Below are positions 9,394 to 18,311 of a stretch of DNA of 64,000 nucleotides, in pieces. The position numbers were made by a program, and so were the translations under genes. Position 1 is the stretch's first letter. Each line of letters starts with the position of its first letter. The notes under the pieces are model-generated. The model was not told the origin of the DNA and did no database searches. It worked only from the letters and a program-made list of their open reading frames with translations. The stretch is from contig CAVSJA010000001.1 of the NCBI GenBank assembly GCA_963728145.1, forward strand, positions 434,001 through 498,000. The letters run 5' to 3'. Source of the DNA: CAVSJA01 sp963728145 (GTDB lineage: Bacteria > Bacteroidota > Bacteroidia > Chitinophagales > Chitinophagaceae).

Positions 9394-9442
9394 GGTGTAT
9401 TATTTTGCCTTAAATTTACGTTGAATACTTAAATCATTTTCG

Positions 9443-10243
9443 GTGAAGAAATTCTGTTTGATCCTATTATCTGGTATCCTTTCACTTCCCTTATTCGCCC
9501 AGGACAGTACCGCCTCGAAAAGGCTTACAAAAGCGCAGAAAAAAGAGGCAAAGAGAGAGCGCATCAATATGCTGATAAGACAGGAAGAAGAAGGAGAACT
9601 CGTGTTTCGTAAACAAAGCGCCTTCGGGTTCAAGATGAACTCAGATGGATACGGGTTTTCATACGAGTGGGGCAAGTTCAAAAGTCCCAGGAAAACCACT
9701 TTGGTAATGTTAGAATGGAATGAACGCAAACATCAAAAGGAAAAAAAGCTGGCCGCGTTCTTCAATGGATTCCAGTTTAATTCAGTCGTTTACGGTAAAG
9801 CAAATAATTTCTATCAATTCAAACTTGGACTGGGTCAGCAAAGGATAATTGGAGGTAAAGGGAACAAGAATGGTGTGGCAGTGGCGGCAGTCTATGCTGC
9901 AGGAATTTCAGCCGGCTTTGTCAAGCCATATTTTGTAGATGTGGAAGATAACAACGGTCTAAGGACAAGAAAGACCTATCCAACCATAATCGACAGTGGC
10001 TATCTTGAATTAGGTGCATCCGGTTTTACTGTTGGATGGAACCAGGTGAAGGTTCGTCCCGGAGCGCACGTGAAAGCCGCCCTACGTTTTGATTACGGAC
10101 GATTCAATGAAACTGTTACTGCAATCGAAGCCGGATTGGTTTGCGAGTTTTATAGCAACAAGATCCCGCAGGTCGTATATAATGAAGAGAAACAGTTCTT
10201 CTTCAACGCCTATGTCTCTATACTTCTCGGTAAGCGAAAGTGA
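9443..10243 (+). CDS. Secreted protein, possible small outer-membrane barrel, unknown function
   Basis: I do not recognise the family. A clear signal peptide (MKKFCLILLSGILSLPLFAQ) starts at a GTG codon. A charged, probably coiled segment (about 22-55, KRLTKAQKKEAKRERINMLIR) precedes a region of alternating polar and hydrophobic residues and a last strand (FFNAYVSILLGKRK), which resembles a small outer-membrane barrel. It starts 49 bases from the divergent OsmC gene, so the two may share a promoter region. It is probably not in an operon with lipA, 111 bases downstream. Confidence 0.7.
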   Translation: MKKFCLILLSGILSLPLFAQDSTASKRLTKAQKKEAKRERINMLIRQEEEGELVFRKQSAFGFKMNSDGYGFSYEWGKFKSPRKTTLVMLEWNERKHQKEKKLAAFFNGFQFNSVVYGKANNFYQFKLGLGQQRIIGGKGNKNGVAVAAVYAAGISAGFVKPYFVDVEDNNGLRTRKTYPTIIDSGYLELGASGFTVGWNQVKVRPGAHVKAALRFDYGRFNETVTAIEAGLVCEFYSNKIPQVVYNEEKQFFFNAYVSILLGKRK

Positions 10244-10354
10244 CGTATTTTTGGACCAGGATTTTAAACGATTAAGCTGATTGGCCTGATTGATTGAACA
10301 ACAATTAGCTAGATTCTGTTATGAACATTGGACAGAAAGAATCAATTTGAAAAC

Positions 10355-11272
10355 ATGGACGAATTACCTCTAATCAATCCAGCTCAAAAAAATAAGAAAC
10401 CGAATTGGCTAAGGGTTAAGTTGCCGACTGGCGAGAACTATCGTCATGTCCGAAATCTCGTTGATACGCATAAGCTCCATACCATTTGTGAAAGTGGAAA
10501 TTGTCCCAATATGGGAGAGTGCTGGGGAGAGGGAACTGCCACATTCATGATCCTTGGGAATGTTTGTACAAGAAGCTGTGGATTTTGTGCGGTGGCAACA
10601 GGCAGACCCGAACCGGTTGATTGGGATGAACCACAGCGAGTGGCTGAGGCAATCCATCTGATGAAAGTAAAGCATGCCGTGATCACCTCAGTTGATCGCG
10701 ATGAATTGAAAGACGGAGGAAGCATTATCTGGCAAAACACGATTCGCGCGGTAAAGGCATTGAACCCAACTACTACATTAGAAACATTGATCCCGGATTT
10801 CAAGGGCCAGAAAGAAAATATTCAACGGATCATTGAAGCTGCACCCGAAGTTGTTTCGCATAATATTGAAACAGTAGAAAGATTGACCCGCCAGGTAAGG
10901 ATACAGGCAAAATACTGGAGAAGCATGGAAGTACTTCAAATACTGAAGCTCGGAGGGATGCGTACAAAGAGTGGAATAATGCTGGGACTGGGAGAGGCGA
11001 GGGAAGAAGTGATCCAAACCATGAAAGATCTATATAATAGTGGCGTGGATGTGATCACCATCGGACAGTACCTTCAACCAACACCCAAACATTTACCAGT
11101 ATTTCGTTTCGTGCATCCGGATGAATTCGCGGAATATCGTCAAATCGGTTATGAGTTGGGGTTTGATTATGTTGAAAGCGGTCCGCTCGTTCGTTCTTCT
11201 TATCATAGTGATAAGCATGTGATACCTGGATACGGTAGAGAAATTTGGAATAAACAAGATCTTCGAACCTGA
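10355..11272 (+). CDS. lipA: Lipoyl synthase
   Basis: Radical SAM enzyme that inserts two sulfurs into octanoyl groups on E2 and GcvH proteins. Counting from the ATG at 10355, the auxiliary cluster cysteines are C45, C50 and C56 (CESGNCPNMGEC), the radical SAM cysteines C71, C75 and C78 (CTRSCGFC), and the C-terminal RSSYHS motif is present. I chose this ATG because the only in-frame upstream start is a TTG at 10328 that adds nine poorly conserved residues. Length of 305 residues fits the family. A perfect hairpin follows 4 bases after the stop. Confidence 0.95.
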   Translation: MDELPLINPAQKNKKPNWLRVKLPTGENYRHVRNLVDTHKLHTICESGNCPNMGECWGEGTATFMILGNVCTRSCGFCAVATGRPEPVDWDEPQRVAEAIHLMKVKHAVITSVDRDELKDGGSIIWQNTIRAVKALNPTTTLETLIPDFKGQKENIQRIIEAAPEVVSHNIETVERLTRQVRIQAKYWRSMEVLQILKLGGMRTKSGIMLGLGEAREEVIQTMKDLYNSGVDVITIGQYLQPTPKHLPVFRFVHPDEFAEYRQIGYELGFDYVESGPLVRSSYHSDKHVIPGYGREIWNKQDLRT

Positions 11273-11275
11273 ATC

Positions 11276-11352
11276 CTCCGCGTCCTTCGCGCCTTTGCGG
11301 TTTCCCCAACGCCGCAATAGAGGATAACCGCAAAGGCGCGAAGGACGCGGAG
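11276..11352. repeat. Perfect 27-base inverted repeat (hairpin) after lipA
   Basis: Bases 11276-11302 and 11326-11352 are exact reverse complements, separated by a 23-base loop. The arms contain the words GCGTCC, TTCGCG and CCTTTGCGG. The hairpin begins 4 bases after the lipA stop and ends 31 bases before the next gene. It lacks a T-run, so if it terminates lipA transcription it is not a classic intrinsic terminator. Confidence 0.9.
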
Positions 11353-11382
11353 TTTGAATTAGGTAATAGCTATTTTCGCTCG

Positions 11383-12336
11383 ATGAAATTTCTCTTAGTC
11401 TTCCTACTCCTGTCTGCTACTAACTGCCTTGCCCAACTCACCTGGAAAAGAGTAGACAAAGAATTCGGTTATCTCCCCAAATCAATAAAAGTTTTTAAAA
11501 CGACCGATTCATTAAACGGCAGGCCGTTCATTGCTTATTATATCGAAGCAAACCTGAAGGATCGCAATATCGAGTTCACAACACAGGTAGGGTATGGAAA
11601 AAGAAATACACCGGGTGAATATTATTCCCGCGAAGATTCACCGCATATCGTTGTGAATGGAACATTCTTTTCTTTCGAAACGAACCAGAACCTGAACCTG
11701 ATCATAAAAAATGGAAGATTGGAGGCATATAACACACCGGCTTTGAAAAGCAGGAATAGTGATTCATTTTATTATCCAACACGAAGTGCAATAGGGATTT
11801 CAAAGAAAAGAAAGGCAGATGTTGCCTGGTTGTTCACCGATACGACCGAAAGATGGCCATATGCATTTCAAATTGATCCTATTGTCGCAAAAGGAAAAAC
11901 TGCGGACCCTAAATTCGAAGACCTGAACACCTTAGACTACTGGAGATGGTGGAAAATGCAAACCGCGATTGGCGGCGGACCTGTTTTGCTGCAAAAAGGA
12001 GAAGTGAATATTACCAATAAGGAAGAACAACTTTTTGTAAATGGACTCAACGACCTGCATCCTCGTACCGCAATGGGCTACACGAAAAAAAAGAAGCTGA
12101 TCATTTTGGTAATACAAGGCCGTTTTCCCGGAACTGCTGAAGGCGCAAGTCTCGAAGAAGAAGCGAAGATCCTGAAAGACCTTAAATGTGTTGAAGCATT
12201 AAATCTCGACGGAGGCGGAAGCAGTTGCATGCTCATCAACGGAAAAGAAACCATCAAACCATCTGATAAAACCGGCCAGCGACCAATTCCAGGAGTATTT
12301 ATTATTAGGAGCAAGGAGACGATTAATATTTACTAG
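11383..12336 (+). CDS. Phosphodiester glycosidase family protein (NAGPA domain), secreted
   Basis: Predicted exported hydrolase of the family named for the eukaryotic uncovering enzyme NAGPA, which removes GlcNAc from phosphodiesters. The signal peptide is about 1-18 (MKFLLVFLLLSATNCLAQ). Family landmarks are HIVVNGTFFSF (about 87), IGGGPVLL (about 198), HPRTAMGY and the strongly conserved LNLDGGGSSCM near the C-terminus. The natural bacterial substrate is unknown. Its stop codon directly abuts a large palindrome. Confidence 0.88.
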   Translation: MKFLLVFLLLSATNCLAQLTWKRVDKEFGYLPKSIKVFKTTDSLNGRPFIAYYIEANLKDRNIEFTTQVGYGKRNTPGEYYSREDSPHIVVNGTFFSFETNQNLNLIIKNGRLEAYNTPALKSRNSDSFYYPTRSAIGISKKRKADVAWLFTDTTERWPYAFQIDPIVAKGKTADPKFEDLNTLDYWRWWKMQTAIGGGPVLLQKGEVNITNKEEQLFVNGLNDLHPRTAMGYTKKKKLIILVIQGRFPGTAEGASLEEEAKILKDLKCVEALNLDGGGSSCMLINGKETIKPSDKTGQRPIPGVFIIRSKETINIY

Positions 12337-12659
12337 AACAGTAGAACAATGAATTTACAATTTCCATCGGAGGGTTTTGTTACTGAAGGGGATAAGAGTT
12401 CCTTAGTTTCGTCGTCCCGAAATTTCTATTCAACAGAAGAACAGATGAACAAGGAATGATCAATTTCCATCGGATGTTTCTCCAATATTTTTAGAATTCG
12501 TTTTGTCTTCCGTTTCATTCAGTAGACAACCCTCCGATGGAAATTGATCATTCCTTGTTCATCTGTTCTTCTGTTGAATTGAGGATTCGAGACTTTGAAC
12601 CCTCATCGAGCTAATTGAAATAGACGAATCCTTTCGATGTAAATTCCTTGTTCTACTCT
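12337..12659. repeat. Nested palindrome filling the gap between two convergent genes
   Basis: The whole 323-base gap is structured. Bases 12428-12474 and 12533-12579 are a perfect 47-base inverted repeat with a 58-base loop. A second pair, 12358-12376 and 12527-12545, shares the word TTTCCATCGGAGGGTT in inverted form. The outer edges (about 12335-12360 and 12630-12660) also match in inverse (AGTAGAACAA). The outermost bases touch both stop codons: TAG of the glycosidase and TGA of the ROK kinase. Confidence 0.88.
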
Positions 12660-13643
12660 TCAATTCATCTCCCACACAAGCGCACTTGCACCCAAAATTG
12701 CGGCATCTGATTCTTTCAAGTGACTTACGAGTATCTTCACCTTGTTCTGAAACACCTGGATCAAGTTTTCTTCCATATGTTCACGCGTGGGTTTGAGAAT
12801 CAGATCTCCGGCTTTTGTCAAGCCGCCGAATAAGATGATTGCTTCGGGACTTGAGAACATTACAAAGTTTGCCAATGCAAGTCCTAAAATCTTTCCAGTA
12901 TAGTCAAAGATTTCTTTTGCGAGTTCATCGCCTTCCATAGCGGCGTCATAAACTGCTTTTGAATCCAACTTGTCTTTCGGAACCTTTCTCAACAAACTTG
13001 CCTTCTTACTTTTTTCCAGCATTTCCTGCGCAGTAAGCATCACACCAGTTGCTGAAGCATAACTTTCCAATGAACCATGTTTTCCTGTGCCACTGTGCAG
13101 TCTTCCATCCGGAATAATGATCGTATGACCCAATTCGCCGGCAAATCCATCATGTCCATAGATCAGGTGACCATTGGCAACGATCCCACTTCCGACACCG
13201 GTTCCCAATGTGATCATGATAAAATCTTTCATCCCTTTCGCTGCGCCATACATCATTTCACCCAGCGCTGCTGCATTTGCATCGTTGGTGAGCACGACCG
13301 GAAGCTTGAATTTATTTTCAATAAGCTTTGCCAGGGGAATGACGCCTTTCCAGGGAAGGTTCGGTGCGTATTCGATTGTTCCCGTATAGTAGTTACCGTT
13401 AGGAGCACCGACACCAATTCCTTTTATCCTGCCAATGCCACCAGCTTTTTGTATCAGCTGGTCCAGGTTTGCGTGAAGGTCGTCGATAAATCCTTCTATC
13501 CCGGGATGCTTCCGTGTTGAAATATCACTGGAGAAAAGAAGATTTCCGTTACGATCAACGATACCAAATTTTGTTCCTGTACCACCGATATCGATCCCGA
13601 TCGCCAATGGATCAATGATTGATGTCGCTTTAGCTTTTGCCAT
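12660..13643 (-). CDS. ROK-family glucokinase lacking the zinc-site cysteines
   Basis: Cytoplasmic sugar kinase, most likely phosphorylating glucose with ATP. The ATP motif GIDIGGTGTKFG (16-27), catalytic region LTNDANAAALGE (118-129), GTGVGSG (147-153) and zinc-binding His173 (in GELGH) are present. The usual CGCGxxGCLE zinc motif reads SGTGKHGSLE (184-193), so all three cysteines are replaced by Ser, Thr and Ser while spacing is kept. The gene is 27 bases downstream of a FucP-type sugar symporter on the same strand, fitting an import-and-phosphorylate pair. Confidence 0.88.
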   Translation of the reverse strand: MAKAKATSIIDPLAIGIDIGGTGTKFGIVDRNGNLLFSSDISTRKHPGIEGFIDDLHANLDQLIQKAGGIGRIKGIGVGAPNGNYYTGTIEYAPNLPWKGVIPLAKLIENKFKLPVVLTNDANAAALGEMMYGAAKGMKDFIMITLGTGVGSGIVANGHLIYGHDGFAGELGHTIIIPDGRLHSGTGKHGSLESYASATGVMLTAQEMLEKSKKASLLRKVPKDKLDSKAVYDAAMEGDELAKEIFDYTGKILGLALANFVMFSSPEAIILFGGLTKAGDLILKPTREHMEENLIQVFQNKVKILVSHLKESDAAILGASALVWEMN

Positions 13644-13670
13644 ATTGACTAAATAGTTAGTAAGACCTCA

Positions 13671-15359
13671 TCAATGCCCGCCTCCAATCATTCTATCGAA
13701 ATCAATTCCTTGTTTTCTTAAAATACCTTTTACTCTCCATCCGAAGAATGCGAGATAAGCAAAACATGCCACCGTGATCCAGTAAGATTCGTGGATTCCA
13801 ATTATGTCAGCAAGTTTTCCCTGAATTGGTGGAATAATCGCGCCGCCCAATATCATCATGATTAGGAATGCCGACCCTTGAGTTGTATACTTGCCCAGAC
13901 CTGCAATTGACAATGAGAAGATACAAGGCCACATGATAGAACACCAAAGTCCACCGCTTAGAAATGCGTAGATTGAAATCTCTCCTGTGGTGAATAATCC
14001 AACCAGCATAGCGGCCATGCCAAGCAAACTGAAAACTATCAAAGTCAAAGCTGGTTTTTCCTGTGTAATGTAAAAGCCCGCAATCAGGACAAGTACGACC
14101 ACAACGTACCAGTATAAAGGAGACATATCATTCTTCGCTATCGTATTCACACCGATTACTATACCAAAAGCAACCAACGGAACAATCGCAAGAAGAATAT
14201 TTTTCATCGATTTTGATGGATCGAAAACCGGAATGGCTCCGGCCCATCTGCCAATCATCAGGCTACCCCAGTACATCGAGATATACGGTGCCATTTGTGC
14301 GGCTTGAATGTTTCCAAATTCGTTTTGCTTGAATAGCTCCCCAAGGTTGCTTGCGATGGCAACTTCAACACCGACATAGGTAAAAATTCCCAACATGCCC
14401 AATACCAATTGCGGATACCGCATTCCACCCCAACCCTCACTTTTTCTTTTCGCACTTAAATTTGAAATGAGCAAACCAAATACAACTACTCCAAGTGCAC
14501 CAAGCAGCCATTTGAGCCTGTAAATCTCCAGCGCATGCTTTTCATCATCATTTGCCGGGAGTGTTTTATAACTATCAAATACAGGAATGAAGAGAGCAAT
14601 CAACAGGATCGTGATAATTATCATTGTCACTGTCGCTTTCTTTGATTTTTCAATGTCGGCATCTGAAGTTCCTGCGGGTAACTTTTTTGAGAAGATGAAT
14701 AATAATGCCGCAAGCAGGAATAAAGCTCCAACACAAACATATAAGATCGTTACCTTATCCAGGTTCAAAGATGCAATTTGTTCATCCGTAACCGTGGTTG
14801 ATCCGAAAAGTGCAAGTGTGACAACGATGGGTCCGATCATAGTTCCAAATGAATTCACACCACCACCAAGGTTCACCCTGTGTGATCCTGTAGAAGGATC
14901 TCCCAGTGCAATCGAAAAAGGCTGCGCACCGGTTTGTTGCAGTGAAAAACCTAAAGCGACAATGAATAATGATGTTAATATTGCCGAGAATCCACTGTAG
15001 TTTACCGAAATCACCATGGCCACTGCACCTAGCACGGATAATAATAAACCATAAATGATTCCTTTCTTATATCCCCATTGTGCCATTACATCCTTTCCAC
15101 GCCCAACACTGATCAGGTAGAGAAATAATGCGCCAATATAATAAGCTCCGTAAAATGCGAAGTCAATCAACTGCGATTGAAACTGGTCTAATTTGAAAAA
15201 GTGCTTACAGAAGGGAATAAAAATGCTATTAGAAGCTGCAATAAATCCCCAAAAGAAAAATACAGTAACCAGTGTGCCTAATGCACCATAATTTGTTGGC
15301 TGTTTGGTTGTGGTTTGACCGGTGAGGATATCAGAAGTTCTTGCTGTGTCCATAAGCAA
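13671..15359 (-). CDS. FucP/GluP-type sugar:proton symporter (MFS), extended
   Basis: Inner-membrane sugar transporter. The N-terminal helix FFFWGFIAASNSIFIPF, the motif GAYYIGALF and QQTGAQPFSIALG with LGGGVNSFGTMIGP place it with fucose/glucose/galactose symporters. At 562 residues it is about 130 longer than FucP; the extra part (about 225-330) adds helices and a soluble loop (KTLPANDDEKHALEIYRLKW) in the middle. It is followed by the ROK kinase and lies divergent from glgA. Exact sugar unknown. Confidence 0.85.
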   Translation of the reverse strand: MLMDTARTSDILTGQTTTKQPTNYGALGTLVTVFFFWGFIAASNSIFIPFCKHFFKLDQFQSQLIDFAFYGAYYIGALFLYLISVGRGKDVMAQWGYKKGIIYGLLLSVLGAVAMVISVNYSGFSAILTSLFIVALGFSLQQTGAQPFSIALGDPSTGSHRVNLGGGVNSFGTMIGPIVVTLALFGSTTVTDEQIASLNLDKVTILYVCVGALFLLAALLFIFSKKLPAGTSDADIEKSKKATVTMIIITILLIALFIPVFDSYKTLPANDDEKHALEIYRLKWLLGALGVVVFGLLISNLSAKRKSEGWGGMRYPQLVLGMLGIFTYVGVEVAIASNLGELFKQNEFGNIQAAQMAPYISMYWGSLMIGRWAGAIPVFDPSKSMKNILLAIVPLVAFGIVIGVNTIAKNDMSPLYWYVVVVLVLIAGFYITQEKPALTLIVFSLLGMAAMLVGLFTTGEISIYAFLSGGLWCSIMWPCIFSLSIAGLGKYTTQGSAFLIMMILGGAIIPPIQGKLADIIGIHESYWITVACFAYLAFFGWRVKGILRKQGIDFDRMIGGGH

Positions 15360-15477
15360 TCGGTTGGTTTAAATGAATGCTGAAAGTAATTAGTTTTTAT
15401 CAAGCGGAAAATTTTTTCATTGACTACTATTTAGTTGTATATTGAACGGACATTTTCCTATACGTCAAACCGGTTGA

Positions 15478-16893
15478 ATGGAGATACTTCATGTTAGCGC
15501 GGAATGCTATCCCGTAGCAAAGGCAGGAGGTTTGGGTGATGTGGTGGGAGCTTTACCAAAATATCTCAATGGTCTGGGGCATATCGCAAAAGTGGTAATG
15601 CCCATGTATCGCACTAAATTCCTTTATAACAATTCCTGGGAAGTCGTTCACAAAGGTGGAACGCATATGGGAAACTGGTGGTTTGAATTTACAGTTATCC
15701 GCGAAGCCACCAATAAACTCGGCTTCGATCTTTATCTCGTTGACATCAATGGCTTGCTGGATCGTGAAAAAGTGTATGGCTATGATGACGATTCAGAACG
15801 CTTCACTGCATTTCAAATCGCAGTTTGTGATTGGGTCGCCAATTGGAAACATCAACCTGATTTGATCCAGGTACACGATCATCACACAGCGCTGATCCCT
15901 TTTATGATCAAGCATTGTTTTAAGTTCTCAAGCATAAAGAATATCCCAACTGTACTCACTATCCATAACGGCGAATACCAGGGATGGATGGATTGGAGCA
16001 AGAGCATCCTTATTCCGCCCTGGGACACCTGGAAATGGGGAATACTCGATTGGAAAGGATTGATCAATCCATTGGCCAGTGGTATTCGCTGTGCATGGAA
16101 AGTAACTACGGTTAGTCCAAGCTATTTAGAAGAACTCAAGTATTCTGCCAATGGACTAGAAGCATTGTTTGAATACGAAAAAGGAAAATGTTCTGGTATA
16201 TTGAACGGGATTGATGTACATGTCTGGGATCCGAAGATTGATACATATATTGATGAACATTTTTCCGTCAAAGACGTTGAAGCCGGTAAGGCAAAAAACA
16301 AAAATATCCTTTGCGAGCAGTTCGGTTTGGATTTTGAAAAACCATTGATCGTTTTTATCGGCCGATTAGTGGGAGAAAAAGGAGCCGATCTATTACCACA
16401 GGCTATCCGCGATAGTTTTTATCATGTGGGGAGAAGGAGTTGTTTTCTTATCCTTGGCAGCGGACAACCAGACGTGGAAGCAGGACTGGCTTCTTTAAAA
16501 CCTTTGTCGCAATACGATTACAATGTGTATATTGGTTATAATGAATCCCTAAGTCACCTGATGTATGCTGGCGCGGATTTTTTATTAATGCCTTCCCGTG
16601 TAGAACCCTGTGGATTGAACCAGATGTATTCGATGAGATATGGTACTGTGCCGATGGTACGGCGCACTGGAGGTTTAAGGGATACCGTGATTGATATTGG
16701 TGATAAAGGAGGATATGGCATTTGTTATGACCAGGCAACCGTGGGTGATATTAGTCACGCTATCTGGCGCGCCGCGGAATTGTATAAGGACAAAAGGAAG
16801 TTTATCAGTGTCCGGGAAAAAATGATGAACCTGGATTTCAGTTGGGAAACCAGTGTACAGAAATATATAAGCCTGTATGAAAGCCTGAAATAG
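15478..16893 (+). CDS. glgA: Glycogen synthase (ADP-glucose)
   Basis: GT5 glycosyltransferase that extends alpha-1,4-glucan from ADP-glucose. The glucosyl-nucleotide motif KAGGLGD is at 15-21, HNGEYQGWMDW is in the acceptor region and VGEKGADLL and PSRVEPCGLNQMYSMRYGT form the C-terminal GT-B half. Length 471 is normal and the frame is intact. glgC follows after 29 bases, so the two form an operon. The divergent FucP-type gene starts 118 bases upstream; the gap holds a TTGACT followed 12 bases later by TATATTG, a weak promoter candidate. Confidence 0.96.
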   Translation: MEILHVSAECYPVAKAGGLGDVVGALPKYLNGLGHIAKVVMPMYRTKFLYNNSWEVVHKGGTHMGNWWFEFTVIREATNKLGFDLYLVDINGLLDREKVYGYDDDSERFTAFQIAVCDWVANWKHQPDLIQVHDHHTALIPFMIKHCFKFSSIKNIPTVLTIHNGEYQGWMDWSKSILIPPWDTWKWGILDWKGLINPLASGIRCAWKVTTVSPSYLEELKYSANGLEALFEYEKGKCSGILNGIDVHVWDPKIDTYIDEHFSVKDVEAGKAKNKNILCEQFGLDFEKPLIVFIGRLVGEKGADLLPQAIRDSFYHVGRRSCFLILGSGQPDVEAGLASLKPLSQYDYNVYIGYNESLSHLMYAGADFLLMPSRVEPCGLNQMYSMRYGTVPMVRRTGGLRDTVIDIGDKGGYGICYDQATVGDISHAIWRAAELYKDKRKFISVREKMMNLDFSWETSVQKYISLYESLK

Positions 16894-16922
16894 ATTGTTG
16901 CGCGTATCAAAACTTATTTCTT

Positions 16923-18197
16923 ATGTCAAAACAAATCCTGGCAGTAATCCTGGGCGGAGGCGCAGGAACAAGATTGTATCCATTGACCGCAAGCCGTTCA
17001 AAGCCCGCAGTACCGATTGCAGGCAAATACAGATTGGTGGATATTCCAATTTCAAATTGTTTGAATGCAGGTATTTCGCGGATGTTCGTGCTTACTCAAT
17101 TTAATTCGGCCTCATTAAACCGGCATATAAAAAATACTTATCATTTCAGCGCATTCAGCACAGCATTCGTTGATATTCTTGCTGCGGAACAAACTCCTGA
17201 TAATCCCACCTGGTTCCAGGGAACGGCCGATGCGGTAAGGCAAAGCTTGCGGCATATTGCTCCTTTCTCCAGTGATCTCGTTTTGATCCTTTCCGGCGAT
17301 CAATTATATCAGATGGATTTTTTGGAAATGATGAATAATCATATCGACACCGGTGCAGATATTTCTATCGGAACGATACCCGTTGGCGACAGGGAAGCGC
17401 CTGAGTTTGGAATTATGAAGAAAGATGCAACAGGAATGATCACCGATTTCATTGAAAAACCTAAAAAAGATGTTTTGTCAGAATGGGTAAGTGATACGGG
17501 TCCAGAAATGAAAAAACAGGGAAGAAATTACCTCGCATCCATGGGTATTTATATTTTCAACCGTCAACTTTTGTTTGAACTGTTGGAAAATGAAAAGAAA
17601 GATGCCACTGACTTTGGTAAAGAGATCATTCCTCAATCCATTGATAAATACAAAGTGACCAGTTATCAATACGAGGGCTATTGGACAGATATCGGAAATA
17701 TTTATTCCTTCTTTGAAGCAAATCTCGGCCTGACGCAAGACATTCCCGATTTCAATTTATTTGATAATACAAAGGCGATCTATACACGTGCACGCATGCT
17801 TCCTCCGGCGAAGATCAGTGGCACCACAATGGAGAAAACTATTATTGCTGAAGGATGTATAATCAATGCCTCTCGCGTAGAAAATAGTGTTATTGGAATC
17901 AGGACACGCATCGGCCACGGTACAACCATCGTTAGCTGCTATTTGATGGGAAGCGATTATTTTGAAACAATTGAGGAATTGCGACACAATGAAGAAAAAG
18001 GAATTCCTAAACTTGGAATCGGAGACCGTTGTTATATCCGCAATGTTATCCTCGATAAAAATTGCCGGATTGGAGATGATGTACGGATCAATGGAGGACC
18101 TCACCTGGAAAATACTGATCACTCTCTGTATACTGTGAAGGACGGAATTGTTGTGATAAAGAAAGGTGCGGTTTTGCCGAATGGATTTGTGATATAA
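16923..18197 (+). CDS. glgC: Glucose-1-phosphate adenylyltransferase
   Basis: Makes ADP-glucose from ATP and glucose-1-phosphate, the committed step of glycogen synthesis. The N-terminal nucleotidyltransferase motif GGGAGTRLYPLT (11-22) is followed by SKPAVPIAGKYRLVDIPISN, the substrate site FIEKPK and the C-terminal left-handed beta-helix (CIINASRVENSVIG). Length 424 is normal. It directly follows glgA, giving a two-step glycogen operon. Confidence 0.96.
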   Translation: MSKQILAVILGGGAGTRLYPLTASRSKPAVPIAGKYRLVDIPISNCLNAGISRMFVLTQFNSASLNRHIKNTYHFSAFSTAFVDILAAEQTPDNPTWFQGTADAVRQSLRHIAPFSSDLVLILSGDQLYQMDFLEMMNNHIDTGADISIGTIPVGDREAPEFGIMKKDATGMITDFIEKPKKDVLSEWVSDTGPEMKKQGRNYLASMGIYIFNRQLLFELLENEKKDATDFGKEIIPQSIDKYKVTSYQYEGYWTDIGNIYSFFEANLGLTQDIPDFNLFDNTKAIYTRARMLPPAKISGTTMEKTIIAEGCIINASRVENSVIGIRTRIGHGTTIVSCYLMGSDYFETIEELRHNEEKGIPKLGIGDRCYIRNVILDKNCRIGDDVRINGGPHLENTDHSLYTVKDGIVVIKKGAVLPNGFVI

Positions 18198-18311
18198 GAA
18201 TAATCCGAGGAAATACTCCTTCATACTATTGACCCGGAGTTCCTGTGTGTATTTATTACACAGTATGTATTATCTTTCCTCCGCAAAGCATTTCAACCTG
18301 CTTAGATTGCT

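Noticed and set aside
10321..10355. ATG at 10321 as the lipA start with a +1 shift
   Set aside because: The ATG at 10355 gives a complete protein; LipA N-termini vary, so no break needs to be assumed.
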